A DNA stretch of 64,000 nt from Boletus sp. NGJ (lineage: Eukaryota; Basidiomycota; Agaricomycetes; Boletales; Boletaceae). The first letter of the stretch is position 1, and every line of letters begins with the position of its first letter. The DNA is taken from positions 1 through 64,000 of the forward strand of contig JAGTXK010000095.1 of assembly GCA_019096195.1 (NCBI GenBank). The letters run 5' to 3'. Below, one piece after another: positions 1 to 12,225 of this stretch. The notes below the pieces were generated by a model, which ran no database searches, was not told where the DNA came from, and saw only the letters and a list, made by a program, of their open reading frames with translations. The position numbers and the translations under genes were made by a program.

Positions 1-11
1 GTGAGCCACTG
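1..11. mobile_element. Outer tip of a Tc1/mariner-type terminal inverted repeat, cut by the window edge
   Basis: The bases before the TA at 12-13 end in GAGCCACTG. The same tip closes the Tc1-like elements ending at 21550, 26983 and 39298. The body of this copy lies left of the window, so only the terminus and the TA target site are seen. Confidence 0.5.
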
Positions 12-13
12 TA

Positions 14-2220
14 TCTGAGAGTGTTGCACTTGGTAGTAACCTGAGTGAGCTTGATTTCAAGTTGCTTGATATATTCACATGTGTAATGGAGTTCACACAT
101 ACACTCCATATGCATTGGAGCACTTGGCTCTAGTGATTTATCACACACAAATGACCAATCTATAAAAAGATCTGATTTGAATAATCAGCTGATCACTTAC
201 CATTGGATAGTTCCAGGCACTGGAATAACTGGCAGGTGGAAACAGGGGTGGTATTTCAGCAGACAGCGAAGGTTGGATTGATAGGGGTGGCTGTGTGGAT
301 TCTAGAGCCAGAGTATCAAAAAAAGATGATGAAGTCAATAACAATGACAATGAAGAGCTGAGAATATGAGCTCATATGATAAACAAATTATATGATCAAG
401 AAGAATACAATCTATGTGTTCAAGAAAGAGACAGAATGGTGGGAGGAAAAGAAGGAGACCATAGATTATCTTATTTCATGTGGCTGCATCAGCTTATATA
501 AGTTGGCCACATCCACCCATATTTGCCACAGCCTCATAGGATGCTCATATTCATTGTTATGCTGTCACCTTGTGTGCACTGTGCTTCTTCAAACTATATC
601 CAGATTGCCATTCCCCTGAAACACTCTGAAGAGACATATAATTTTACATACAATCCAGAGTTTCTGGGTCCAATGGTAAGAATTTCTCTATTTTTATGAA
701 GAAAACTAAAGTGCTTTTTACAGATAACTGAAATTGTGTCATTTCATGTATGTGAGAACTATTAAAAACTTTTGAATGTTACCTAGAAAGAAGAACCTAG
801 CCACATTAACAATCCTCTTGTTCTGATCACCAAAGGCAAAAAATAGGCCCTTAATCCTAGTAGGTAACACTTTCTATCTGTTTTGTTTCTTAATGAATGT
901 GTTGAAAGATGATAGCAGCCCAACTGAATCTGAAGATGAGTTTCTGCCACTCAAAATTGTCAGTGCATCCACATCATCAATGGAAACAAGGTAAGTTTTG
1001 GATCACCAGCACACATACAGCACATATATGCACTGTGATACCAATCTTTATATAGGAAAATATTGTCAGGAAGCAATCCGGTAAGAGGTGTGCATTTGGC
1101 GACTTCCAAACATGCACACCCATTAGATCCCTATGCTTTCAAGTGCCAGGGGTCCTCAATTTCTGCCTTTTTGGGTGATGTCGAGGTTATTGTAGTGTTT
1201 TTGCTCAGTTTGTGCCTAGCACATGCAGAATACATTTCTGCCTCTTTATGCCTTATCAAAGGGACCAAAAACTATGTATGATATATTACTCTATCTATTT
1301 ACTTTTTGATGAAATCTATTTCTCGTTTTACTATGACAATTTTGTTGGAGATTCACATCCCTTTTAAATTAAGTCATATGAACTGATTGTTGGTTCTTAA
1401 ACATGCTCACTTGTCACATGTCTGGCTTGTGTCTCCCTTTCACCTTCACTTCCTACCCTCTAGACTATGTCTCAATGTCTTTCTCTAGTAGATTAGATAA
1501 TTATTCACACTGGCTCATGTTGTTAAGCCTTCAATTATGGCCTTCATTCAAACCCTGCATGCTTATATTTAAGTGATGGCAGTGCACTGCCACCACTCTC
1601 CCAGACATTAAACAATCCTCATAATTCTGAGGCATCTGCAGGCAGCCATAAGGCAGTCTCTGATTCTGTATATGTAAGTTATTTCCCTTGACCTTTTTCT
1701 CACTGCTCCCAGACCTTGTCCCATCCAGTCTATCTAGCATTCATCAAACCAACTCTTGCAAGCACAAATATTGCATCTTCTCAACACAGGTTCTCCTGCT
1801 GCATTCTTGATGTTGTATCAACACAGCATTCTCACTGTTTCCCCTATCAATAAATTTCATGCTTTCCTCTATCCTCACTGCCTTGTCTTTGTCAAATCCA
1901 GCATTTCACTTTCTGTTTCTCACTCCATTATGGGTCATTTCACTATTCTCAGCAATCATTATTATTGCAAGTCTTGTACAGCACAGTATGCACACAATGA
2001 AGGAAGTTCAACACAATTAGTTCTCAGACAGCAACAATGTCACTCTATGTCAGACTCCCTTACATCCACACCTCATCCATCTGTTTCTCCCACACTTTCC
2101 GAATCATCCCTCATCTTGATTCCCATTGTTAGTTAAGCCTTGCAAGTTTTTCATGAAGTTTTAACTGAATGCTGTGTTTGCAGTCTATCCATTGCATCCA
2201 ACTCAGATTCTAACTCCAAC
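14..2220. other. AT-rich, CpG-poor stretch without a recognisable gene
   Basis: Only short reading frames on both strands are present and none matches a family I know. The low CpG content and the density of TpG and CpA suggest old methylated repeat DNA like the rest of the left half. I see no RNA gene or clear repeat ends. Confidence 0.4.
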
Positions 2221-2428
2221 TTAACTGTATATACTCCACCACCCCATCCTCCTTGTTACTAATTACCATTCTAGTGGGACCTTGCTCCCAATTTGAACAT
2301 CCAGATTAGCTTGCCTTGGCTACACACCTTACATGGCAAACCAGATGAACTACCATACACATTCAATATCCTTGATGGTCAAGCCTATGTCCACTCCTTG
2401 AACTGCAATCATTTTACTCTAGATACTG

Positions 2429-2629
2429 GTGACACTTTGTGCTCATTGCAAGAAAGATACTGATGCCAAACCCGCAGTCTGGAGATATAATATGGAGCAA
2501 CACCTGAATCTCCTGCATCCAGAGTATGCACATTCCGGGAAGTTATTGGGATTACCTCTCCCTTCAAACATAATCAGAACTATCATCCTTACTGTGCTAA
2601 AGAAGGAGAAATTTGGTGTTCTAGCTTGA
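2429..2629 (+). pseudogene. Remnant with a C2H2-like zinc finger (transposon-associated family)
   Basis: The frame encodes CAHCKKD, then PAVWRYNMEQHLNLLHPEY. This gives a Cys-x2-Cys pair followed by two His, a C2H2-type zinc-finger layout. From memory, a finger with a W-[RK]-Y-N-M core and HPEY ending is common in repeat-associated proteins of mushroom-forming fungi; this is recall, not a search. No ATG opens this frame. Coding-looking stretches before it (about 2270-2430) are in other frames. I read it as the tail of a dead gene. Its function is unknown. Confidence 0.4.
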
Positions 2630-3283
2630 CCTGAGATGCCTTCTTATATTGCAAACCATGAGAGCACACACCCACTGGCACCTACATCCTCTGGATAAAA
2701 GAGACAGGCTGATGCTGGACAGTTTAGAATCATCATTGCTTCATCCAATGGTATGAAATGTGTATGCATGGCAAAAGACTAGTTGGCTTCTTTTGCATGT
2801 TTTCTTGCAGACATAGTTTCAAGTTTGCCATCTCATATGTTATGCTATCATCTCCACTGCCTTCCATTACATTCTTTACAGCACTACTATCGTTTTTCTA
2901 TAGGTAGTCACTCTTTCTGCCATTGCTCTCTATGTGTGTGGCTGCAGTTATGGGGTCCTGTCACCACCAATGCATCCTTTGTGATCAATTCTCAAGATGT
3001 ATATATTGCATGACACTAAGACTAAATCTGTTGTGATCATCACTGCAATAGGGGGGGTAGTCCCTCCAAAGAAACTATGGGTCAGTGTCATAGTGGCATG
3101 CTTTGCACACCTCTTGCAATCTGGCAAGTACAAGAAGCCTACAGCTATGCATGGCACTTTTGCCAAGTAGATTTGGACATGTCAAGCATTTCAGTTAAGT
3201 GCTTGAGCTGTGGAGATCGAGAAGCAGTGTACAATACATGGATGTAGGATTGTTTCTGTATGCAATTGATGCAATTGACTATG

Positions 3284-4390
3284 CTATTCTACATTTTCAT
3301 CTGGATCTATGTCATCATTGAGATTTCCTGCCCCTTCTCTGCCCAAGAAATGAGAGACAGCAAGACTGGGTCTCTCCATTACATAGAACACTTCCTCACC
3401 TTTCTCAATACCTTGTCCTTGTCCAAGTGTGTATGGTATCATAGCAACGACACTGATAATATCACATACATTCACAGCTAAAACTGCTTCCATTGTCCAG
3501 CAAAAAGGTATAGTCATATGAGAGAGTCATAGCATGTTCTGGTCAGGTGGCAAGAAGGGTTGGATCAGTGCAACATCTGCAAAGCTGGGATTGTTGTTCA
3601 CATCTTGAAGCACAAGTCTCATGTAGTAAACAGCCTCTCCAAACATAATCATGTTGACTAGAGTAAACTACTACAATAAGTACACAATTGATGAAAAAAA
3701 GAACTTATTTTTAACATGCATGATACATGCAATGTTTTGAGTGATTTTAATTTTTCATGCCATGCACTGCAAGTGATTTGACCATTTGGTAATTGAAGAT
3801 GTGCCCACCATCTGATGTGAGGAATTGGACCAGCTGAACAATCAAGAAAATCAAGAATGGCTAGTGTAGTGCCATCAGATGGGAGGACTGGTACCTTGTT
3901 ATGTTTATGAAGGAGTACATAGCCATTGCTGAGGTCAAGAGCACCAAATGCATGGCCAGTGTGAGACTCGGCCAGGCCAGGTAACACTGCAAAGAGTGCA
4001 TTCACATGTGCATATTGAAGGCCTTTTCTTGCAAGGTTGATGAGGTAATTAGATGGTTGTTGTATCTCTTGTTTAAGGTTCCTAATCATCTGCTCAACAG
4101 TCTACTGTGCAGTACAGATACCTGGCCCTTTTTGCAATGTCTCAGGGGCAAGATGGAGAACTTGATGTACATAAGATTGAATAAAATGCAGTCAATCATT
4201 CCAGTGTTGGTAGTACAATTCCTCGAATTCTTGCTCTCAAGCAGCTAGTACAGTAGTACCCATACTTGAAGTACTTCTTCATGTTTGATTGCATGCTGGG
4301 TGAGAATCTGGAACTCTCATACAAGCTCACAAAAGTTGCACCAATATCATTTGGGAAGAAGGGAAGAGAGGAGGGCTGGAGCAAGACCAA
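3284..4390 (-). pseudogene. Tnp2-like transposase, C-terminal part (broken)
   Basis: The minus frame 4089-3658 encodes MIRNLKQEIQQPSNYL, HVNALFAVLPGL, HAFGALDLSNGYVLLHKHN and WAHLQLPNGQI. From memory these are typical of the C-terminal region of fungal Tnp2-family transposases. Frame 3517-3284 adds VNVCDIISVVAMIP, the usual last conserved block. The part next to the LTR (4390-4196) resumes the protein interrupted at 5505. Frame changes and stops show decay. Nothing suggests host domestication. Confidence 0.65.
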
Positions 4391-4410
4391 AAGTGTATAG
4401 ATGAAATTCC

Positions 4411-5500
4411 TGAAATGATCACCGATTATACCACCTACTTATTAGCAACCCCACCTACACTCCCGTACCACCTGCAGACGATACATTCACCTACTCTCAC
4501 CCAAACTCCATCCTAGCCTTACCCCGCATACACCTAGAGTAGTCACTCATCATATCCTCCCTCATACAATATACTATACACCGCACACACCCACGTACAC
4601 TTTCATTAGTAGTACCCTCGTCATACCTGTTACACTACAACACCAAGTAGCCTCACGACTAAACCCGACGTTCATCGCCACAAGCACAGGCCCGCATGCC
4701 TCTAAACTACGCCCCCCCTCATGGATCCTACCTGATGCAGTGCTCGGTAGCCACATCACGTGACATAACACCATACGACGACAATAACCCCTTTGTCATG
4801 TATACGCTCATTACATGCATGCCACCCCATAGACAGTACCTGACGCAGAGCCCAGTATGCTACGCAAATACTAATCAGGAGCTCGCCTCCAGATCCTCGA
4901 ATCCCCCGCTCAATCCCCGATCTCTGGCCCACACCATAGATCACCCCTCGCACCGCCAAGTACTAATCAAGCCCACGCTAGATTAATCCAAGTACTGATC
5001 AGGTGAACGTCAGATCACAACCCTTAGACCTAGACAAGACCCGATCTATCACCCGATATGATCCCACCTCGATACCAGATCCAACGATCACCCCATGCAA
5101 TGCCCTACGCATCATCCTTCCATTTCCTTCTTTTGTTTCTCATCTCCATTCCTATCTATTAGTTCCCCCTTAGATATATCACATGTAGCCACGCCTAGAG
5201 TGCTCCGGACTACATTTCACTTACATGCGCATACCACACGCATCTCATTCCATCGTTTCTTCCTTTTTGCCATTGGACACTAACATTTTCTCGTTCCTGT
5301 GATGTCATACCCAGTACCCTACGACATCATAGCACAGCACGGTCCATGCACCACTACCGGTAGTATATAAGTAGCCGGTAGAGTACCATGTTTCGCTTAG
5401 TCTTGAAATTGCCTTTCTCTCTGTTGCATATTGCTTCAGTTAGCAACACTTCAGATATTGGGTTTAGATTCTTTCCTTCGTCCATTGCAAGTTCCTTTCA
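4411..5500 (+). mobile_element. Solo LTR, family B copy 1 (fossil)
   Basis: The unit starts TGAAATGATC and ends CCTTTCA (TG...CA, with TGAAA/TTTCA inverted tips). Direct 5-bp repeats ATTCC lie at 4406-4410 and 5501-5505. The length of 1090 bp fits an LTR without internal region, produced by LTR-LTR recombination. A TATA-like TATATAA at 5364-5370 points rightward, so I set the strand as plus. The sequence is rich in CpG, unlike its surroundings, so the insertion is young. A nearly identical copy lies inverted at 10874-11964. It sits inside a CACTA transposase gene. Whether the parent is Gypsy or Copia cannot be told from the LTR alone. Confidence 0.85.
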
Positions 5501-5505
5501 ATTCC

Positions 5506-6492
5506 CATGTCTTGTAGTCTGTATTTAATTTCTCAGCAATATTGCAGGACTTTGCATCAAATGTACCAGGTATATAATAGCTGGCTTGCTCAACCGCCAG
5601 ATATCATCATGTAAAACGACCCAATCTCAGGTTTCAATGTGGTCAGTCAGTGTACAATTGATTGTTCTACACCAGAGTGAAATCAAAAGGTCACTAAAAT
5701 TACCTGCCAAGTGCATGATGTCAGTTGTTATGCAAAGGGGTACACCAAGAGAGCAAGTGGGAAGGAGACCAAGAATCAATGGAGATTTTATTATATCAGT
5801 TTCAGTTTGATGAAACTCAAACTGGTGTTGATTTGGTGTGGACATAAGGTGGAGCAAGTAGCAGAATATTCTTGATTACCAGCAGGGGGAAGGGAAACTG
5901 AGGATATATCTGGATGGTTAGTCCTATTATCAGGTAGTAGGAGTGCCGGATAGTAATATAAGCAGGTATCCTTGTGTTGTCCTTTGACACCACAATAAAA
6001 ATGGCAGCCATTTTTCCTGCAGTGTCCAACAAGTCCATCCCAATGTACAAGCCCAGGGCAGTCAGTGGTCATGAATAAAAAGTAGACATCTGACTTAAAA
6101 ACCTAGTTTTGAGACAAGTCCCATATCTTGAGCTCTTCCCTCTGTAGAGCAGATAGATGGTGGAGGCCAATGACCATAAACAAATCAAGCTTCTTTGGTT
6201 TGTTTGGCCTAGGAATAAATTTGCCAGGGAGAACATGAGACTTGCGATATTGATGATCTGGAATGAGGTTGAGAACAATCCAGATATAGAGCCAGCAATC
6301 TAACTCTTTGTCTTCATGCAGCTGAGCACCATTGAGTGAGGCCATGAGGATGATGTTGTGCTGTTTGATGTCCCCTGCAATAACACCTCCTAAGAAATTC
6401 CAGCCCATCGCAATATCATCAAGTACCACAACCTTCTTGGCCTGTTCAAGTTCATCAAGAATGTCTTGCAAACATTCATAGAGATATTTCAT
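5506..6492 (-). pseudogene. Tnp2-like transposase, central catalytic part (broken)
   Basis: The frame 6492-6103 encodes DDIAMGWNFLGGVIAG and further on PRPNKPKKLDLF, then GLHHLSALQREELKIWD. This is the sequence style of fungal Tnp2/CACTA transposases around the DDE fold. The neighbouring frame (6072-5791) keeps CPGLVHWDGLVGH, then a cysteine-containing turn and YYPALLLP. The next (5857-5627) keeps LGVPLCITTDIMHL and DLLISLWCR. The pieces are in different frames, so it is not functional. It stops at the LTR junction at 5505, inside a motif ending TDYKTWEL that family members continue directly. Confidence 0.65.
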
Positions 6493-6929
6493 TAATCATG
6501 TGGTTGCAGGGTCCCAAAAAAGAGCTTTAATTTGTGGTCCTAGAGGGAGCATCATGAAGGTCTTGGCAGGAACCTTGATATGGCCACTTGTAGCATCTCA
6601 CCTAGACTCATTCCAGCATGATTTTCCACATATAGGGCAGTTCTCGAGGTTCAAATAAGATGCAGTAAATCCAACACATGAATTTGGACACATACTATAT
6701 CATGTTCAACAGGTTCGATCCTAATGTATGAAGCAATCAAATTCTCAACTCCAGGAAATGTGATGAGGTTCTCGATTTCACATACTTCCAGAAAGTTCTC
6801 CCAAATGGAAAAAATCATCTGCTGATACTGTACACTATAATTGCCCATGATACTGAGACATGCACTATCCCCAACTCCAGCACAACTAGCCATTTGATCT
6901 GCAACTGAAGCCTTTTCTGGACCTTCATT

Positions 6930-9425
6930 CCTAATAATAGTGTCAAGATGAAAACTGCCAACCATGGCACTCTACATACTGCTGGGCATGGGGATTACAT
7001 AGCTGCTCTGTCCATTGGAGGTAGAATAGTCTGTATCCATCTTCATGATTGTCTTTATGCCCCTGATGCTGTGGAAAACCTCCTCTTAGTCAGCTGCATG
7101 ATCAATAGGGGTTGGCAGTTCAAGGGGAACCCTGCAAGGTGTGAACTTTTGTTTCAGAGGGAGTCTCTGGGGTGCATTCCCATAACAAACAACCTCTGTC
7201 ACCTTGATGTGGCATTTAAATGACCAGACATCATATGCCTCACCATGCCTGTAGTCAAACTTGACCTTGCCTCATTTGTGCCTGCTGAGTGCATGTTCAT
7301 TCTTCAATTCACATGATGTCATCTTTGACAAGCATTCTGTGGCAGGCTCATGCAACTCTTCTGAGCAACTCCATGCCCTTCACTCCACTTCTTGCATAGA
7401 AGCATAGCCTTCTCCAGAATTTCTTCCTCTGTCATAGTTACAATGTATCTCCTCTTTGAGCTCATCCCCCATTTTACCTTCTGCCTATGATAGTCCTTCA
7501 GCCCCAGTTTCCATCAGTCCTGTGCCAATTGCTCCTCCTGCCTTCATTGTTTCATTCAGTGTAGTGCTGACTATGCCAAAAACATGTAGCTTTGTAATAA
7601 ACATCTCACTGCATTCTATATGGACACATTGAATGTGCTGCACACTGGAATTGAGGGAGTGTTGCCATCTAAAGCAGAGATCCTTAACACCTTAAGTGAG
7701 CTCAGTGATCTTAGTGACACATTAGATAATGAGGCTGAGCCAATTCCAGAGCAGCAGGTCAATTTCATCCTCACAGAGCAAGCCCACCTATCTATCCTTA
7801 GTGACATGTGGTGCAATCCTGCCAACCCCAACTATAACATGACATTGCTGCTGGCAACCTATAATAAGGCAATAAAGCAAGGTGACAAAGACAAATGGAT
7901 GGTCAAAATGCAGACTGAGATGGGCCTGATGAAAGAAATGAATGAGTGGGAATTGGTAGAACCACCAGCCAGTCACAGGCCAATTAGAAACAGATGGGTT
8001 TTTGAGTTCAAGATGAATAATCAAAATGGTGGAGGAAAGTATAAAGCACAGCTAGTAGTGCAGGGCTTTTCACAGATTCCCAGGATTGACTTTCACCAAA
8101 CATACACATCTGTCGCATGGCAATCATCAATCAAAATTCTCATAGTACTCGCAGCCAAACTCGATCTTGAACTCAACTGCTTCAATGCCAAGTGTGCTTT
8201 CCTACATGGGAAGTTGAAAGAGAAAATTTACATGAAGCAGCCAAAGAGTTTCAAGCAGTACAGCACAGAAGGAACCCTGCTCATGTGCCATGTCCTTGCA
8301 TCTCTGTATGGGCTGAAGCAAGCTGCCCTCAAATGGTACAAGTTGCTCTCATTTGTACTCATAGGCCTTGGATTTCAAACGTCAAAGGTGGATCCAGCCA
8401 TGTTCATCTATCAGACCACCCTACTGGATGGGCAACAAATCCTGTGCATTATTGCCTGGCATGTTGATGATGGACTCAGTGCAAGCAACAACTGACAGTT
8501 CTTAGACTGGGTCAAAGAGAATATTCATGCCAGGTTTGGGATCAGTGACATGAAAGTGATATCTCTATATCTCAGGATCGAGATAGAGCAAAACTGACAG
8601 ACACATGAGGTTTGGATCCATCAGAAATCCTACATCATCTATGTATCTCTGCACTGAGTATGGACTAGCTGATGCAAACTCAGTGTCCCTTCCAATGGAC
8701 CCAAATCATCCTTTGGGCATGTAGACAAGAGCTATCCAGATGTAGCAGACCTAGACCATGCTTATCAGAAAATCATTGGGAAACTCATTTACCTATCCAC
8801 ATGCACCCACCCTGACATTGCTTTTGCCATTCAGCACCTCTCATAGCAATGTGCACACCCTCAACCTTGACACTTTACTACTACACATTGTGTTCTCAGG
8901 TGCTTGAAAGGCACACAGTCTTTACACATCCACTTTTGGAATCCCCAGGTCAACCTTGCTCTGCATGCCTTCAGCAATTCAGATTGGGAAACTGTGCCAG
9001 AGGACTGCATCTTCATAACTGGTTATGTGTGGTACTTCTATGGTGGACCTGTTTCACACACATCCAAAAAGTAGATCACACATGTGCTTTCCTCCACAGA
9101 GGCTGAATACATGGCTCTCACTGCATGCATCTAGTAGGGGATTGCCATCATTGTATTCCTTTGCTCACTCAATCAGACAGTGATTCTTCCTTTCAGCATT
9201 CATGTGGATAACACTGCTGCAATCACTCTTTCCACTATATCAAGCAATCACTCCCACAATAAGCACATCAATGTGTGGTATCATTTCATTCATGAACACA
9301 TTATAAAAGGGTCCTTCTAGCCAAGTTGGACTCCAACCCATCAAAATGTTGCTGACATTTTAACCAAGCCACTTCTGAAAGTGGGGTTCCTTGCTCACCA
9401 CACAGCATTGTTGGTGGTGTCTCAC
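6930..9425 (+). mobile_element. Ty1/Copia-type retroelement internal region (fossil, broken)
   Basis: Plus-strand traces follow Copia pol order. A protease/spacer-like segment (about 6948-7220) has ANHGTLHTAGHGDYIAALS and LYAPDAVENLLLVS. Reverse transcriptase (7620-8495) has NRWVFEFKMNN, KYKAQLVVQGFSQIP, FNAKCAFLHGKLKEKIYMKQ, ASLYGLKQAALKWYK and the AWHVDDG active-site block. RNase H (about 9095-9425) has a TEAEYMAL block and a final LTKPL. The integrase part between 7230 and 7600 is hard to recognise and no LTRs were identified. The element has several breaks and cannot be active. Confidence 0.8.
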
Positions 9426-9654
9426 TGAGGGTGTGTGTTGGACTTTATCATCCCTTTCTTGCTGTCTGCTATCTAGGTTTCCTTGTTCAGCTTGTCACCA
9501 TGACAACATTATCTTGACTGCTTGCTTCTCTTGCACATGACATTTTCATTGACCTTTGGACATTCTTTTTCATTTACCTCAGTTCATCTTCCAAGACAAC
9601 TGAGGTATGTTGTCATTGCTCTTTATATAATTCAGTTCACTCATTCTCATCTAG

Positions 9655-10223
9655 CTAAGACTGTATCAGTCCAACAGCCATATTCTCATCCAATACCATC
9701 ACCTGAAGTTAGAAGGTCAACTAGACAAAGGAAAGCGCCAATTTGTGACAATGATGACTGCTACCTAGTCAATGCATACAACAAGGTGATTATGAAAACA
9801 GTGTTGAGGGACAAAGAAATTCCCAAGAACAGAAACAACATGGGAACGCACAAAGATAATAAGACAATAAGAGATATACAATAGAAAGCAGTGGGTGTGA
9901 GAATTTAATTAATGAACATGTCTTTTACACTGATGTAGACACAGAGGATGAACCACATATTTACAGTACAATGAAGCCTTGAATCACTCTAATTCTGATC
10001 TCTAACTCAAAGTGATAAATGATGAGCTTGAGACCTTCAAGAAAATTGGGCTATATGAGGAAGTCAAACAGTTGTGCAACTGAAAGGTGATCAATTCAAA
10101 ATGAATCTTTAAGATCAAATACAGCTGTAATAGTGAAATAGAAAAATACAAGGCACAACTTGTAGTGAAAGAGTTTACCCAAATCCATGGCATTAACTAT
10201 ACTGTATAAGACTGTCTCCATAG
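9655..10223 (+). mobile_element. Second Copia-type fragment, interrupted by a solo LTR (fossil, broken)
   Basis: A plus-strand trace shows the region just before and at the start of a Copia reverse transcriptase: a basic stretch RRSTRQRKAP at about 9712-9742, and near 10100-10190 an EKYKAQLVVKEFTQIHGINY-like block equivalent to the one at about 8040-8090. The fragment ends where the solo LTR 10224-12225 starts. After that LTR no continuing reverse transcriptase was recognised. It is multiply broken. Confidence 0.6.
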
Positions 10224-12225
10224 TGTTATGACCTTGTAACTTGGTGACACGTTCCCAAGTAATCAACCTCCTAGTTGATTACCAGACTAGCTGGACTTGA
10301 GCAATTGGCTCCCTAGGTCTGAGTTTCCTAGGTGTGGGGTACTGACAGCTAGCTTTACATAGAGCCTCCCTTGGGGTAGGAGCTTTCTCTATAACCAATG
10401 GCGGAGTCTTGGACTTTAACAATAGTGGTGCAGTCCTATCGTATATGAGTGGTGCCAATGATGGAGTCTTGAACTTGAAGATAGTGGTGCAGTCCTATCT
10501 GTGCAGAACCCTGTTTGTGTTGGTGTTGCCACTGGTTAAGCATGTGAGGAGACACCAAGGATATCACACAAGTGCAAGGTGAATATGAGGAGTATCACGA
10601 GCACAAGTGATATTACTTCCAGGGTGGGTGCAGATGCCTGAAATAATGTGGAACCAAGAGTTTGGTAGATTACATGGGATGTGGTATAGATCAAGGTTGG
10701 GAGATACAGGGGGGATTGATCAACTATATATAGGGTTTACCCCTTTAGGGCAGGCATAAGCGGAGTTACCATAAAGGGAAAGGAGAACTGAATTGGAAAT
10801 GAGGCTGGGAGTGATGGAATATAGGCTATGTACAAGAGAGCATAGCCAAGGAGGCAGTGTCTGATATGAGACATGAAAGGAACTTGCAATGGACGAAGGA
10901 AAGAATCTAAACCCAATATCTGAAGTGTTGCTAACTGAAGCAATATGCAACAGAGAGAAAGGCAATTTCAAGACTAAGCGAAACATGGTACTCTACCGGC
11001 TACTTATATACTACCGGTAGTGGTGCATGGACCGTGCTGTGCTATGATGTCGTAGGGTACTGGGTATGACATCACAGGAACGAGAAAATGTTAGTGTCCA
11101 ATGGCAAAAAGGAAGAAACGATGGAATGAGATGCGTGTGGTATGCGCATGTAAGTGAAATGTAGTCCGGAGCACTCTAGGCGTGGCTACATGTGATATAT
11201 CTAAGGGGGAACTAATAGATAGGAATGGAGATGAGAAACAAAAGAAGGAAATGGAAGGATGATGCGTAGGGCATTGCATGGGGTGATCGTTGGATCTGGT
11301 ATCGAGGTGGGATCATATCGGGTGATAGATCGGGTCTTGTCTAGGTCTAAGGGTTGTGATCTGACGTTCACCTGATCAGTACTTGGATTAATCTAGCGTG
11401 GGCTTGATTAGTACTTGGCGGTGCGAGGGGTGATCTATGGTGTGGGCCAGAGATCGGGGATTGAGCGGGGGATTCGAGGATCTGGAGGCGAGCTCCTGAT
11501 TAGTATTTGCGTAGCATACTGGGCTCTGCGTCAGGTACTGTCTATGGGGTGGCATGCATGTAATGAGCGTATACATGACAAAGGGGTTATTGTCGTCGTA
11601 TGGTGTTATGTCACGTGATGTGGCTACCGAGCACTGCATCAGGTAGGATCCATGAGGGGGGGGCGTAGTTTAGAGGCATGCGGGCCTGTGCTTGTGGCGA
11701 TGAACGTCGGGTTTAGTCGTGAGGCTACTTGGTGTTGTAGTGTAACAGGTATGACGAGGGTACTACTAATGAAAGTGTACGTGGGTGTGTGCGGTGTATA
11801 GTATATTGTATGAGGGAGGATATGATGAGTGACTACTCTAGGTGTATGCGGGGTAAGGCTAGGATGGAGTTTGGGTGAGAGTAGGTGAATGTATCGTCTG
11901 CAGGTGGTACGGGAGTGTAGGTGGGGTTGCTAATAAGTAGGTGGTATAATCGGTGATCATTTCAAGGCATAGGTTAAGGGTAAAACAGGAAATGAAAGAG
12001 ACACAGAATAAAGAGAATAGCCATCGGAGAGATTCGGGATCTCATAGATGGCCATTCACTGCTTTAGAAGGCAGTGTCATCAAGAAAAGTGCCAAGTGTA
12101 AGATGCTCTCCCATGTTGTCTCCAGGGAGTTAAACGAGAGGTCTTCCCACAAGTCATTGATGACTGGGGATTGGGGAAGTATGAAGGGGAGAGAAAAAGG
12201 TGTTACCTCTTTGTTGTCCATAACA
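10224..12225 (-). mobile_element. Solo LTR, family A copy 1, carrying a nested solo LTR (fossil)
   Basis: The unit starts TGTTATGACC and ends TCCATAACA. Direct repeats CATAG lie at 10219-10223 and 12226-12230, a perfect 5-bp target duplication. It is homologous to the LTR at 34029-35041 in opposite orientation; shared landmarks are the tips and a block with GGCGGAGTC. A second solo LTR (10874-11964) is inserted inside. Without that insert the unit is about 0.9 kb. The TATA-like region (about 10727-10735) reads leftward, hence the minus strand. It is older than the LTR it contains. Confidence 0.75.
10874..11964 (-). mobile_element. Solo LTR, family B copy 2, nested in the family A LTR (fossil)
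   Basis: This is the reverse complement of 4411-5500 over its full length. The one difference I noticed is a homopolymer of 8 G against 7 C (1091 against 1090 bp). The tips are TGAAAGG and CATTTCA. Flanking bases AGACA (10869-10873) and AGGCA (11965-11969) match at 4 of 5 positions and look like a target duplication with one later change. CpG content is high, so the insertion is young. Confidence 0.85.

Larger units (their letters stand above)
3284..6660 (-). mobile_element. CACTA/EnSpm-type (Tnp2-like) DNA transposon remnant, split by a solo LTR
   Basis: Minus-strand coding traces run from about 6660 down to 3284 and match the order of a fungal Tnp2-family (CACTA superfamily) transposase: a catalytic region near 6490-6100, a cysteine-containing part near 6070-5800, a middle part near 5800-5506 and a C-terminal region at 4390-3284. 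A solo LTR (4411-5500) sits inside the coding sequence and is flanked by a 5-bp target duplication, so the two parts were once continuous. Terminal inverted repeats were not found, so the outer limits are those of the recognisable coding sequence. Confidence 0.65.

Noticed and set aside
5095-5283. Open frames repeated word for word in the two family B LTRs (also 11091-11279, 4696-4986, 11388-11639)
   Set aside because: They lie wholly inside solo LTRs that are copies of each other, so the identical proteins only reflect the duplication and not selection for a product.
4411-11964. The inverted copies as ends of one large DNA transposon of about 7.5 kb
   Set aside because: Each copy has its own 5-bp target duplication and TG...CA tips, so they are two independent solo LTRs and not paired terminal repeats.
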